The notes under the pieces: generated by a model
The model's input: the letters and a program-made list of their open reading frames with translations, nothing else
What the model was told of the DNA's origin: nothing
Database searches by the model: none
Part shown: piece by piece, positions 9,316-17,871 of the stretch
How positions within the stretch are numbered: position 1 is the stretch's first letter
How the letters are laid out: each line of letters opens with the position of its first letter
Program-made: the position numbers and the translations under genes
From: Massilia sp. BJB1822
Lineage (GTDB): Bacteria > Pseudomonadota > Gammaproteobacteria > Burkholderiales > Burkholderiaceae_D
DNA: 64,000 nt
Assembly: GCF_013369485.1 (NCBI RefSeq)
Contig: NZ_JABWEB010000016.1
Coordinates: forward strand, 43,686-107,685
Direction: 5' to 3'

Positions 9316-10206
9316 ATGAATCAGGCTACCCTGGATACCGCACAGGCGATGCTACGCGCGATGATCGCGGGCGTCTCTTGCGAACACATCGCCGAAGCGC
9401 ATGGCGTGACCAAATCCACCGTTTCGCAGCGCACGCGACTACTGGCAAGCGAGCTGCAACGCGTGGTGGGCGTACTAGGCGTCGATGAGGAAGAGTCGCC
9501 AACGGCCCACCTAATCCGCCGGTATGGCGCCGATTACCTGGAAGCGCTGGAGCATTTCGTGCCCAGCGCGGCGGTCCCACCCGATACCGCCCCCGGCATC
9601 GTCACACCACGCCAGATCGATCAATACGTCGCCAAGATCGCGCGACACAGCCGGTGCGTGCGGCGAGACAGCGCCCTCCTCCTCACCCTCTTTGCGACCG
9701 CCGCCAAACCCATCGAAATCGCGCAGCTGGAAGTGCGGGACTATCTCGATGCCGCAGGTCAGGTCCGGTGCCTGTCCGAGCTGCGGGCGGAGATCGGCAT
9801 CGGCCACTCCCCGCGTGTCCTGCGGTTCGACTGCGCCAGAACCTGCGCAGCCATTGACGCCTACCTGGCCGAGCGTCTGCGCAAGGGCTGGGGAACGCAC
9901 CCGCAGGCCAGCTACCGTGGACTGGCGCCCGGCAGCCGGCTGTTCCTGTCGCGCAAAGGCCAAGCGATGCGCATCCGGCAAAACGGTGGCGCGACCCAGC
10001 AATTGCTATGCAAGGAGATTCACGAGATCTACCGCCGCATCTTCGGCTACGGCGGCATGCCCGGCATCCGCACCTCTTGCGCCAGGCGCATGGCCGCGAG
10101 CGAACTGAAGGCGCGCGGTGCCGGTTACCGGGAAATCGGCCAGGTACTGGGGTTGAAAAAGCTCGCCGTCCACAAGCTGCTGCAAAGCGAGGCGCCGTCG
10201 AGATAG
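9316..10206 (+). CDS. Tyrosine-recombinase-like protein lacking catalytic residues
   Basis: 296 residues, start preceded by GGAAGGAG. An N-terminal HTH (GVSCEHIAEAHGVTKSTVSQ, about 18-38) is followed by a fold resembling phage integrases. Aligning by eye, the Box I arginine is replaced in FATAAKPIEIAQL (Lys at the Arg position). In Box II the HxxR His is missing (GIRTSCARRMAA), LGH has become LGL, and the catalytic Tyr position is occupied by His (KLAVHKLL). It is therefore probably not a working recombinase; it may bind DNA as a regulator or accessory factor (inference). It opens a rightward gene series with the RDF-like and SbcCD-like genes, 100 bases apart. Confidence 0.65.
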   Translation: MNQATLDTAQAMLRAMIAGVSCEHIAEAHGVTKSTVSQRTRLLASELQRVVGVLGVDEEESPTAHLIRRYGADYLEALEHFVPSAAVPPDTAPGIVTPRQIDQYVAKIARHSRCVRRDSALLLTLFATAAKPIEIAQLEVRDYLDAAGQVRCLSELRAEIGIGHSPRVLRFDCARTCAAIDAYLAERLRKGWGTHPQASYRGLAPGSRLFLSRKGQAMRIRQNGGATQQLLCKEIHEIYRRIFGYGGMPGIRTSCARRMAASELKARGAGYREIGQVLGLKKLAVHKLLQSEAPSR

Positions 10207-10306
10207 CACAGCCTGCCCCACACCAGCGTGGCGGCCGGCGACGACCTTGATGGTGCAGGGAGCCATGTGACCATGGATGCACCCTATCCCCCAACAGGAG
10301 CGAGCA

Positions 10307-11623
10307 ATGGACAAACACAGCCTGGCCGGCGCACCGTTACGCGCGGCCCCTCCCACCATTCTGGGCCTGCGCCAGGCCCGCATTCCCACGGCCGGCAAGA
10401 TCCGCGCCGGCATCAAGGTGCTCACCAAAACAGCGGCCAGCAACCCGGATATCCGCGCCCTGTACGAGCAGGCGCTGGCCCGGCGCGCCACTTTTGAAGA
10501 GATCGAACAGCAGATCGCCGCCGCCTTCCCGGACATAAAAAACCCGCTGGTGCCCAAGAACGTGGCTTGGTTTACCGTGCGGCCCAACGACTTCCCCAAT
10601 CCCGCCATCGCAGATCAAATCCTTGAAGCCTATGGCGAGGACCGGGGCGACGGGACGGTGCGCCTGTACCGTTTCCCCGTCGTCTTCCCCGCCGACAGCT
10701 GGCAGGCGGTCATGCCACATGAATTGGCCTGCTGGAGCCGCAACGAGAAACGCTACTGGAGCGAGTATGCCGAGGACGGCCATACCCGCCACTGCAAGAT
10801 GTTTGCACCGGCCAGGATGGACCAGGGCGGCCGGCGCGCTGTGCGCCTTTTCGGCGGGCGCAGCACCCAGTTGCGGCCCGAGAACGGCGGGTTGTGCGAT
10901 CCCGAGGCCTGCCCTGAATTTCAGAACCGGCTGTGCAATCTGTCGGGGCGCTTCATCTTCTACATCCCCGGCATCCGTTCCCTGGACGCCTTCGAACTGC
11001 ACACCAACAGCTTCTACGCCATGAGCCGTGCCATCGAGCGCTTCGAGACCCTGGCCTTCATGCGCGGCGGACGTCTGGCCGGCTTCCTTGACCGCCAGCG
11101 CACGCCGCTGTTCATCACCAAAAAACTGCGCGAGGTGTCGCACATCGACCCGAAGACCGGGCAATCGGTGCGCAATGCCCACTGGATCATCGAACTGGAG
11201 GCGCCGGTCGATGTGACCGCCCTCTTGGCCGGACCGGACGAGGACGGCGTGCTGCAGCAGGCAAACGACGCCGTGCGCGCGCTGCAGGGCGAGGTCGTCC
11301 AGTCTGCGCAGACGGTGGCGCGCGAGGCGGCGGCGGAGACCGTACCGCAAGCGCCTACCGCCGCACCCGAACAGCGGACAGCCAGTCGCCCGGTGACGCC
11401 GGCAGACGGCACCGACGTCACCGACATCGCCGCGATCCACGCCCTGGCCGCCAGCTATGGCGTCAGCTGCGAACGCTTCGACGCCTACGCCAACTGGTGC
11501 TGGGGCGCGGGCTGGCGGCGCAACAGCCAGGGCCGGGCGCGGGTGCTAGCCGAACTGGAACGCTACCGCACCGAACCCGCCCTTTTCCTGGCCCGCATCC
11601 ACGACGAGATCGGCGCCGAATAA
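10307..11623 (+). CDS. Gp3-like recombination directionality factor-type protein
   Basis: 438 residues from the ATG that follows AGGAGCG; an upstream ATG at 10277 lacks a good binding site. The central region (about 190-310) has the signature of phage Gp3-like directionality factors: a Cys cluster (CDPEACPEF, later CNLSGRF) followed by FYIPGIRSLDAFELHTNS and a long helix. Such factors bind serine integrases and switch integration to excision. No serine integrase is seen here; the neighbouring recombinase relics are of the tyrosine type, so the partner may lie elsewhere or the protein may serve another role. The C-terminal 130 residues are Ala-rich with a final small helical domain. Its stop lies 26 bases before the SbcD-like start. 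Confidence 0.65.
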   Translation: MDKHSLAGAPLRAAPPTILGLRQARIPTAGKIRAGIKVLTKTAASNPDIRALYEQALARRATFEEIEQQIAAAFPDIKNPLVPKNVAWFTVRPNDFPNPAIADQILEAYGEDRGDGTVRLYRFPVVFPADSWQAVMPHELACWSRNEKRYWSEYAEDGHTRHCKMFAPARMDQGGRRAVRLFGGRSTQLRPENGGLCDPEACPEFQNRLCNLSGRFIFYIPGIRSLDAFELHTNSFYAMSRAIERFETLAFMRGGRLAGFLDRQRTPLFITKKLREVSHIDPKTGQSVRNAHWIIELEAPVDVTALLAGPDEDGVLQQANDAVRALQGEVVQSAQTVAREAAAETVPQAPTAAPEQRTASRPVTPADGTDVTDIAAIHALAASYGVSCERFDAYANWCWGAGWRRNSQGRARVLAELERYRTEPALFLARIHDEIGAE

Positions 11624-11649
11624 TGACCTTAACCATCCAGGAGGACGCC

Positions 11650-12942
11650 ATGCGCCTGCGCATTGCCCATTTTTCCGATCTGCACTATGCCAACGATACC
11701 CTGGCCGAGGTCGATCCCTGCTTCACCCACGCCGTCAACGAGGCCATCGGCCGCAAAGTGGACGTGGCCGTCATCACCGGCGACAGCACCGACCACGCCT
11801 TGTCCGTCCATGCGCCCGCCTTCACGGCGCTCGCCCGCCAGATCCGGCGCCTGGCCGATCATTGCCCGGTGCTGATGCTGCAGGGGACGTACAGCCACGA
11901 ACCAGTGGGCACCCTGGACATTTTCCCGCTCCTGGGTGGCCACCACCCCATTCATGTGGCCGACCGGATTTGCCAGGTGGCACTCACCACCGCCGGGCGC
12001 TGGGTGGCCTCCGCCAGCTGGTGCTTCGAGACGCCACCCGAATGCAGCCGCCTGCTCTGCTCCTGCGTCCCGACATTGAACAAGGCCGCCCTGGCCGCCG
12101 CAGTCGGCGCCGCCGACGCCGCGACCGCCATGGGAGAGGAGCTGGCCCTGGTGCTCAAGGGCTTTGCCCCGTCGAACCAGGCCGCGTGCCTGCACGGCAT
12201 TCCCACGATCGGCCTGTCGCACGGCACCGTGTCCGGCTGCCTGACCGAACACGGCGTGCCCATGGCCGGCCTGGACCATGAATTCACGGCCGGCGCCTTG
12301 TTCAGCGCACAGGCCAGCGCCTTCATGCTGGGCCATATCCATCGGCACCAGGCCTGGCAACACGCGGGGCGCGCGATCGCCTACCCCGGCGCCATCGGAC
12401 GGCTGCACTATGGCGAGCAGGGCGAGAAGGGGTTTCTCCTGTGGGAAGTGGGCGCGCAGGTGGCCAGCATGACGCTAGTGCCGACGCCGGCGCGGCGCAC
12501 CCACGAGATCAGCTTCGACGGGGCACCCGACATGGCGCTGCTGCAGCAGTTCGTGCAAGAGCAGACGATCGAGGGCGCCTGGATACGGGTGCGCTGGCAG
12601 CTGGCGGAGAACATGCGCGATCAGGTCGACCGTGAGGCGATCGCCCGCCTGTTCCAGGGTGCGGCCGGGATCAAGCTGGAGGGCCGGGTCATACCGACCG
12701 TGCGCGCCAGGGCAGCCGGCATTTCGCGCGAGGCGTCGCTGCGGCGCCAGCTGGCGCACTGGGCCGAGGTGACGGGCACGCAGGCGGAACCCCTGTTCGA
12801 CTGCCTGGACCTCTTGGCCCAACAAAGTCCGGAGGAGATCGCCAGCCGGATTCTGCGCGGCGACACGCCCTCCCCCGTCGGTGCGGCCCCACTCCCGCTG
12901 GAGCACTGCGAGACGCCGGCCTGCCCCGTGCTGGATACCTAG
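11650..12942 (+). CDS. SbcD-like metallophosphoesterase (DNA double-strand break nuclease subunit)
   Basis: 430 residues, starting at the ATG after AGGAGG. Calcineurin-type metal ligands are visible: DLH (D10, H12), ITGD (D45), a GTYSHE block at 79-84 (GNHE-like, with Asn replaced), and GHIHRH near 228. This is the order in SbcD/Mre11 nucleases, which cut hairpins and DNA ends together with an SbcC/Rad50 ATPase. The C-terminal 150 residues would be the capping and SbcC-binding region. The partner gene follows within 92 bases. The altered GNHE block may tune activity. Sequence is distant from chromosomal SbcD, suggesting a mobile-element version akin to T4 gp47. Confidence 0.8.
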   Translation: MRLRIAHFSDLHYANDTLAEVDPCFTHAVNEAIGRKVDVAVITGDSTDHALSVHAPAFTALARQIRRLADHCPVLMLQGTYSHEPVGTLDIFPLLGGHHPIHVADRICQVALTTAGRWVASASWCFETPPECSRLLCSCVPTLNKAALAAAVGAADAATAMGEELALVLKGFAPSNQAACLHGIPTIGLSHGTVSGCLTEHGVPMAGLDHEFTAGALFSAQASAFMLGHIHRHQAWQHAGRAIAYPGAIGRLHYGEQGEKGFLLWEVGAQVASMTLVPTPARRTHEISFDGAPDMALLQQFVQEQTIEGAWIRVRWQLAENMRDQVDREAIARLFQGAAGIKLEGRVIPTVRARAAGISREASLRRQLAHWAEVTGTQAEPLFDCLDLLAQQSPEEIASRILRGDTPSPVGAAPLPLEHCETPACPVLDT

Positions 12943-13033
12943 CTTGCCCGTGCGGAGGGCCGACGCCCTACTTGCCGCGCCGGCCGGCGGCGGGATACTG
13001 GTTCGCGTACCCCACCATTCCAAGGAGATCACC

Positions 13034-15508
13034 ATGCTTGCCCGTTCACTCACCCTCACCGGCTTTATTGGCATCCGCGACGGCCTCGGGCGCGACAGCG
13101 TCACCATTGATTTCGCGCGCGAGCGTGCCGGCACCGCCCTGGTCGCCCTCACCGGCGGCAATGGCCGGGGCAAAACCACGATCCTCGACAACATGCCGCC
13201 TTACCTCGTCATGGCCTCCAAAGCCGGCGGCGATGGGCTGGGCGCTTTTTCCTACTACGATGAAGTCTACCTGCCCGTCAGCGAAAAGGTGCTCGACTGG
13301 GAAATGGACGGCACCGCGTACCGCCAACACCTGGTGATCCGCATCAACGGCCGGCGCCGCACCGAAGCCTACCTGCACCAGCGCACCGACTGTGGCTGGG
13401 TGCCCGTGCGCCTGCCCGATGGCACGGTTTCCGACGGCAGGACGGAAACCTACAACCGCTGCGTCGAGCACATTGCCGGACCGGCGGCGACCTTCTTCGC
13501 CACCGCGTTTTCCGCCCAAAACCGCAGGCAGCTCTCGGCGTACCGCCATGCGGAGATCAAGAACCTGCTGGCCGACCTGCTCGGCCTGGAGCGGGTACGG
13601 GCACTGGCCGAGCGGGCCAGCGACACCGGCAGGCTGCTGCGCGCGGGGCTGTGCGCGGCGCACGAACAGCGCGCCAGCCTGCAAGCAGAACTGGACCAGT
13701 TGACGCAGGCGCTGGAGCACATGGGGGATGCGGCCAGCCAAGCCGATCTGGCCCGGCACAACCGCAATATTGCGCTGGCGCGGCTCGACGCCCGCAAAGC
13801 AGACGTGGCCTCGCTGCGCGCGCAAAGCGCACTGGCTGCGGAGCACGATGCGCGCCGCAGCCAGTTGCAGCTGGAACGCGAGCACGTCCTGGCGCAAGGC
13901 CGGGCCGCACTGGCGCAGATCACGCAGCAGGCCCAGCGCGAACAGATGCGACTCAACCTGCTGGCGCAGCGTAGCGCGCAGCGCCTCGCCGCGTGGGAAA
14001 CCGACCTGGCTGCGCGGCGCGCGCCGCGCACCGAACTGCAGCGCGTCGTCCATGAAGGCCGGCATGTTGACCGTGCTGTTTGCCGGGAACCGCTCCTGCA
14101 CAAGATTCACGCCAGGCGCAGTGCCGATGTGGAAGGATGGCGTCATCAGGCCCGCCAGTACGAGCTGCTGCAATCGCGCATGACACTGGTGCGGGCCGAG
14201 CTGGCCAATGTCGAACGCGAGGCGGGCATGGCCGTGCTCAAGGCGCAGGAGCTGCGGCAGCGCCTTGCATTGACCGCACAAGTACCCTGCGCCGGCAGCG
14301 AACTGCAGCAACGCTGCCGGTTGCTGGCCAACGCCCACGCGGCACAGCCCCTGCTGCCCAGCGCGAACGCCACCATCCAGCGCCTGAACGCCGCCCACCA
14401 GCAACTGCACGCTGACCTGGCCGCTTTAGCCGCGCAGGTCGGAATGCACGCATCCGCGCCCCAGACCCTGCAACGGACACTGGATCGTTGCAAGCGGACG
14501 CAGGCAAGGCTGAGTGCGACACAGCTACTGGTTGCCAGAAAACCGGACATCCTGCGCGCCCGCGCAAATCTGGGCTACCTGGATGCGCGCATCGGCGCCC
14601 TCAAGGCTGAGGGGCCAGGGGCGCAAACCGAAGAGGCTGCCGAGCGGGAGGCCATCCAAGCACAACTGGATACCATCGCAACGCAGGAGCAAGAGGCAAG
14701 ACGGCAAGCGTGCGATGGGCTGGCGCGGATCGACACCCTGATGGCCGCCCTGCCGCCACCGTTCGATGGCACCGTGCTGGCCTGCGCAAGCAGAGCGCTC
14801 GCTCAAGCCCAGAACACTGCCGAAGACGCCGAACAAGCCTATCTGCGCGCCCTGCATGTCCAGCACCAGCGCGACGAACTGAGCAGGCGTTGCGAGGATA
14901 ACGCGCATAAAGAGGTCGCACTGGCCAAGCGCATCGCCTACATCGAAGCGCGCTTAGCTGTTTGGTCGCTTTTTGCCAAAAGCCTGGGTAACGAAGGCAT
15001 CGTCGCGCTGGCGATTGACGACGCCGGCCCCGAACTGTCAGCGCTGACCAACGACCTGCTCAACGCCTGCTATGGCCCACGCTTCACAGTGTCGATCACC
15101 ACGCAGCTGGAGACCGCCAAAGGCGAGGCCAGGGAAGGATTTGCGATCACGGTGCATGACGCCGTCCGGGGAACGGCCAAGAATGTCGCCAAGATGAGCG
15201 GCGGCGAGCGGATCTGGATCAACGAGTGCCTGACGCGGGCGATGGCGCTTTATCTTGCGCATGGCTCCGGCCGCCGCTCGCAGACCTTGTTTTCAGATGA
15301 GGCCGACGGCGCTTTCGACGAGCAGCACAAGCGCCAGTTCATGGCCATGAAGCGCGAGGTGCTGCGTATCGGCGGCTATGCGCAAGAGTATTTCATCTCG
15401 CATACGCCGGAACTGGCGGCCATGGCGGACGCCATCATCGATCTCGATCAGTACTGCGCCCGGCCAGAGTCCGTTGAGGGTCAGGCGTCGATGAACCAAG
15501 GGAGCTAA
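13034..15508 (+). CDS. SbcC/Rad50-like SMC-type ATPase
   Basis: 824 residues from the ATG after AAGGAG; an upstream in-frame extension from 12881 overlaps the previous gene and lacks a binding site. Walker A is GGNGRGKTT at 41-49. Two long Ala/Gln/Arg-rich coiled coils follow, with a central apex containing a Cys pair (PCAGSELQQRC, about 420), a possible zinc hook although not the usual CxxC. Near 720 are the ABC signature MSGGER and then Walker B with QTLFSDEADGAFD; SHTPEL near the end matches the H-loop. It should open or tether DNA ends for the SbcD-like nuclease. The last 100 bases have a diverged duplicate at 17187-17291 beyond the serine hydrolase gene. Confidence 0.85.
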   Translation: MLARSLTLTGFIGIRDGLGRDSVTIDFARERAGTALVALTGGNGRGKTTILDNMPPYLVMASKAGGDGLGAFSYYDEVYLPVSEKVLDWEMDGTAYRQHLVIRINGRRRTEAYLHQRTDCGWVPVRLPDGTVSDGRTETYNRCVEHIAGPAATFFATAFSAQNRRQLSAYRHAEIKNLLADLLGLERVRALAERASDTGRLLRAGLCAAHEQRASLQAELDQLTQALEHMGDAASQADLARHNRNIALARLDARKADVASLRAQSALAAEHDARRSQLQLEREHVLAQGRAALAQITQQAQREQMRLNLLAQRSAQRLAAWETDLAARRAPRTELQRVVHEGRHVDRAVCREPLLHKIHARRSADVEGWRHQARQYELLQSRMTLVRAELANVEREAGMAVLKAQELRQRLALTAQVPCAGSELQQRCRLLANAHAAQPLLPSANATIQRLNAAHQQLHADLAALAAQVGMHASAPQTLQRTLDRCKRTQARLSATQLLVARKPDILRARANLGYLDARIGALKAEGPGAQTEEAAEREAIQAQLDTIATQEQEARRQACDGLARIDTLMAALPPPFDGTVLACASRALAQAQNTAEDAEQAYLRALHVQHQRDELSRRCEDNAHKEVALAKRIAYIEARLAVWSLFAKSLGNEGIVALAIDDAGPELSALTNDLLNACYGPRFTVSITTQLETAKGEAREGFAITVHDAVRGTAKNVAKMSGGERIWINECLTRAMALYLAHGSGRRSQTLFSDEADGAFDEQHKRQFMAMKREVLRIGGYAQEYFISHTPELAAMADAIIDLDQYCARPESVEGQASMNQGS

Positions 15509-15717
15509 ACGACGGTGCACGCCCCAAAGCCGACCGTGAGCATCCCTGAAAAGTGGCTCTCAACGTCTGAATCGGCCGGCCCGGCCATGCAGTGATGCCG
15601 CGCCCGATCCGTCAATGGCCATGCGAGAAAATAGAAAAATTATCTAGACTTTCCATTCTACTTTGGTTAGCCTGACGGCAACTCGTGATCAGCAGACTTC
15701 ACACATACAGAGGGGCA

Positions 15718-17148
15718 ATGAACAGACGCATATTCGGATTGTGCTTCACGCTAGCGACCACCCTGCTGTTCAATGCCCATGTCAATGCCAGGCCAAATGA
15801 TGCCATTTCCGCGTTCATTCAAAGCGAGGTCAGAGAGCGACAGATCCCAGGGCTGCAAATGGTCGTCATCCGGGATGGCGTTCCCGTGTTCTCCGGCGTA
15901 TTTGGTGTGGCCAGCATCCAGTACCGTCTCCCGGTCAGCGACCACAGCGTCTTCTCCATCAATTCGGCGACCAAGTCCTTTACCGGCGTCGCCGTGATGC
16001 AGTTGGTGGAACAGGGAAAAATCGATCTTCAGGCACCCGTCTCGCGATATCTGAACGACTTGCCACAACACTGGCAAGCCATTACGGTGATGCAGTTGCT
16101 GGCCCATACATCTGGCCTCCCGGACATCCTTGATCCGGAGACCTCCAACTTGCTGCCAGGCGGCCCCGCCGCAGTATGGAAGACCGTCCAGACGCTGCCG
16201 ATGCAGTCCCTGCCCGGTCAGCGCTTTAGCTATAACCAAACAAACTATGTTCTTCTGGAGAAGATCATTGCACAGCAGAGCGGCGAACCCTTCCTGCAGT
16301 TCGTTCAGCGCCGCCAATTCGATGCCATTGGCATGCCCTCCAGCACGTTTGGCGACAGCCGGGACGTCATCAGGAACAAGGCCAATTCCTATGTCCTGGC
16401 GGCAGACGGCAAGACCCTCCGGAACGTTATTGAAGACTTTCCTGTGTATACACGCGCAGGGGCCGGCATCAACTCCAATGTCCGCGACCTGAGCAAATGG
16501 ATCCAGGCCTTACAGCAAGGCCGCTTGCTCAAACCCGACAGCCTCAAGCAACTCTGGACGCCCGCCACGCTGGTGGACAATCGGTCCGCACCCTGGGCCA
16601 TGGGCTGGCCAGCTATCCGGCGCGCGCAACATCGCGCCGTGGCCGGCATTGGCGGTGGCAGGTCAGCGTTTTACATTTATCCCGAGGATCGCTTGGCGAT
16701 CATCATTCTGACCAATCTTGCGGGTTCACAACCAGAGCAGTTAATGGATACGGTAGCGGGTTTCTATCTGCCTGCGCTGAAACAGCTCAACGGCGGTGGA
16801 CATGCCATCTACCGCCTGCGCCAGATCATCGAACAATCCGGTTATGCCGGGTTGGAGCGGAAATTGCAGCAAGTGATGGAGCAATATGCCGTTTCCCGGC
16901 CCACGCAGAGCGAGTTGAACAGCTGGGGGTATCGCTTGCTGGCAAAGCAGCAGAACACCTCCGCGCTTGCGGTCTTTGATCTCGCGGTAACACTTTACCC
17001 CGACAATGCCGATGCGCATGACAGCCTGGCGGAGGGGTATGAAGCTAATCAGGAAACTGGGGCCGCCATTCGCCATTACCGCCGGTCTCTCGAATTGAAT
17101 CCAGAGAACCGTCACGCAGCCAGTCGCCTGGCAGTCCTGTCACCATAA
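15718..17148 (+). CDS. Secreted serine hydrolase (class C beta-lactamase/PBP-like) with C-terminal TPR
   Basis: 476 residues. The start chosen is the ATG after AGAGGGG; an ATG 11 codons upstream would spoil the signal peptide. Signal peptide about 1-23, cleavage after VNA. The catalytic SxxK is SATK in SINSATKSFTG; FSYNQTNY supplies the Tyr motif (YNQ rather than YSN). Residues after about 410 contain a tetratricopeptide pair (ALAVFDLAVTLYPDNADA, then a second helix-turn-helix ending LELNPENR). Periplasmic or secreted esterase/peptidase; true beta-lactamase activity is doubtful. It is bracketed by sbcC and an sbcC relic, so it looks like inserted cargo. Confidence 0.85.
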   Translation: MNRRIFGLCFTLATTLLFNAHVNARPNDAISAFIQSEVRERQIPGLQMVVIRDGVPVFSGVFGVASIQYRLPVSDHSVFSINSATKSFTGVAVMQLVEQGKIDLQAPVSRYLNDLPQHWQAITVMQLLAHTSGLPDILDPETSNLLPGGPAAVWKTVQTLPMQSLPGQRFSYNQTNYVLLEKIIAQQSGEPFLQFVQRRQFDAIGMPSSTFGDSRDVIRNKANSYVLAADGKTLRNVIEDFPVYTRAGAGINSNVRDLSKWIQALQQGRLLKPDSLKQLWTPATLVDNRSAPWAMGWPAIRRAQHRAVAGIGGGRSAFYIYPEDRLAIIILTNLAGSQPEQLMDTVAGFYLPALKQLNGGGHAIYRLRQIIEQSGYAGLERKLQQVMEQYAVSRPTQSELNSWGYRLLAKQQNTSALAVFDLAVTLYPDNADAHDSLAEGYEANQETGAAIRHYRRSLELNPENRHAASRLAVLSP

Positions 17149-17186
17149 AACGAGAATAGCTGTCGCGAGCCAGCGTGACGTCACCG

Positions 17187-17291
17187 GTATCCCATCTCGC
17201 ATGCGCCAAAGCTGGCAGCCATGGCGGATACCGTCATTGAGCTCGACCGATCCTGCGCACAGCCACAGTTTGCCTAGGGGCTGGCCTCGAT
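17187..17291 (+). pseudogene. Relic of an sbcC-like gene 3' end
   Basis: About 100 bases align without gaps to 15394-15492 inside the intact SbcC-like gene, at roughly three-quarters identity by eye. In frame it reads ISHAPKLAAMADTVIELD, then a stop (TAG), against ISHTPELAAMADAIIDLD in the intact protein. Homology begins abruptly near 17187, leaving only the last 30 codons. It is the remnant of a second, diverged sbcC copy or of a larger duplication interrupted by the serine hydrolase segment. Confidence 0.75.
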
Positions 17292-17480
17292 CGCGTCACC
17301 GCCCTGGCCCCCTATCGCATCTGCAAGGCTCCTCCTCCAGACAATGGAAGGGGGAAAGTTAAGTTTAACCACGGACTTGTCTTTTTTCGATGACACGCCA
17401 ATACTAACTATCTGGCGACCCGCCAGAAATTTCATGGAGAGGAAGCTCGGCGCTTCGGTCATTTCTTGATGAGGTGGAAA

Positions 17481-17759
17481 ATGTCTGTCTTCGAAGCCGG
17501 AGATATTGTCCGGAAAGTTGGCATGGATTTTGATATGCTCGTTATTGCACGAGCAGATGAGATAGACCAGCAAATCGCATGCCCTTCATATGATTGTGCA
17601 TGGGAGCAAGGAAATCAGTTATTTGAAGCCGTCGTGCCTGGTTCTGACCTGGTGCTTGTGCGACGCGAGCGGCGCAGGGTGCCCAGAGGCGGGATACTTG
17701 AATTCCCTAAATGCAACAGTGCTGAAATAAAGAACGACAGCGTTCACTCTGCCCGCTAA
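17481..17759 (+). CDS. Small protein, DUF2158-like
   Basis: 92 residues from the ATG that follows GAGG by six bases; an ATG four codons upstream (17469) is the alternative. The opening FEAGDIVRKVGMDFDMLVI resembles the SH3-like DUF2158 fold (GDxVxLKSGGPxMTV), followed by a Cys/Trp stretch (CAWE) and a terminal VPGSDLVLVRRE strand like that family. It stands alone between the sbcC relic and a leftward sensor kinase. Function unknown; the assignment is tentative. Confidence 0.55.
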   Translation: MSVFEAGDIVRKVGMDFDMLVIARADEIDQQIACPSYDCAWEQGNQLFEAVVPGSDLVLVRRERRRVPRGGILEFPKCNSAEIKNDSVHSAR

Positions 17760-17871
17760 CCAGACCAATGATCTGCATTGAGATAAATCGCTTCTTCATC
17801 TCTGCCTGCTGTTGGGTAGATTTAGCACCGTACTATTTTAAGGTAGCAAGTCAGCGCCGCCATGATTGCGA

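Noticed and set aside
10337..11440. 367-codon leftward frame opposite the RDF-like gene
   Set aside because: Same reason: no start signal and a real gene on the other strand with recognised domains.
12881..13033. N-terminal extension of the sbcC-like protein
   Set aside because: Overlaps the sbcD-like gene and lacks a binding site, whereas the ATG at 13034 follows AAGGAG and starts the Rad50-like fold.
13046..14410. 454-codon leftward frame opposite the sbcC-like gene
   Set aside because: Antisense to a gene with clear SMC motifs and coiled coils; GC-rich coiled-coil codons leave the opposite strand open.
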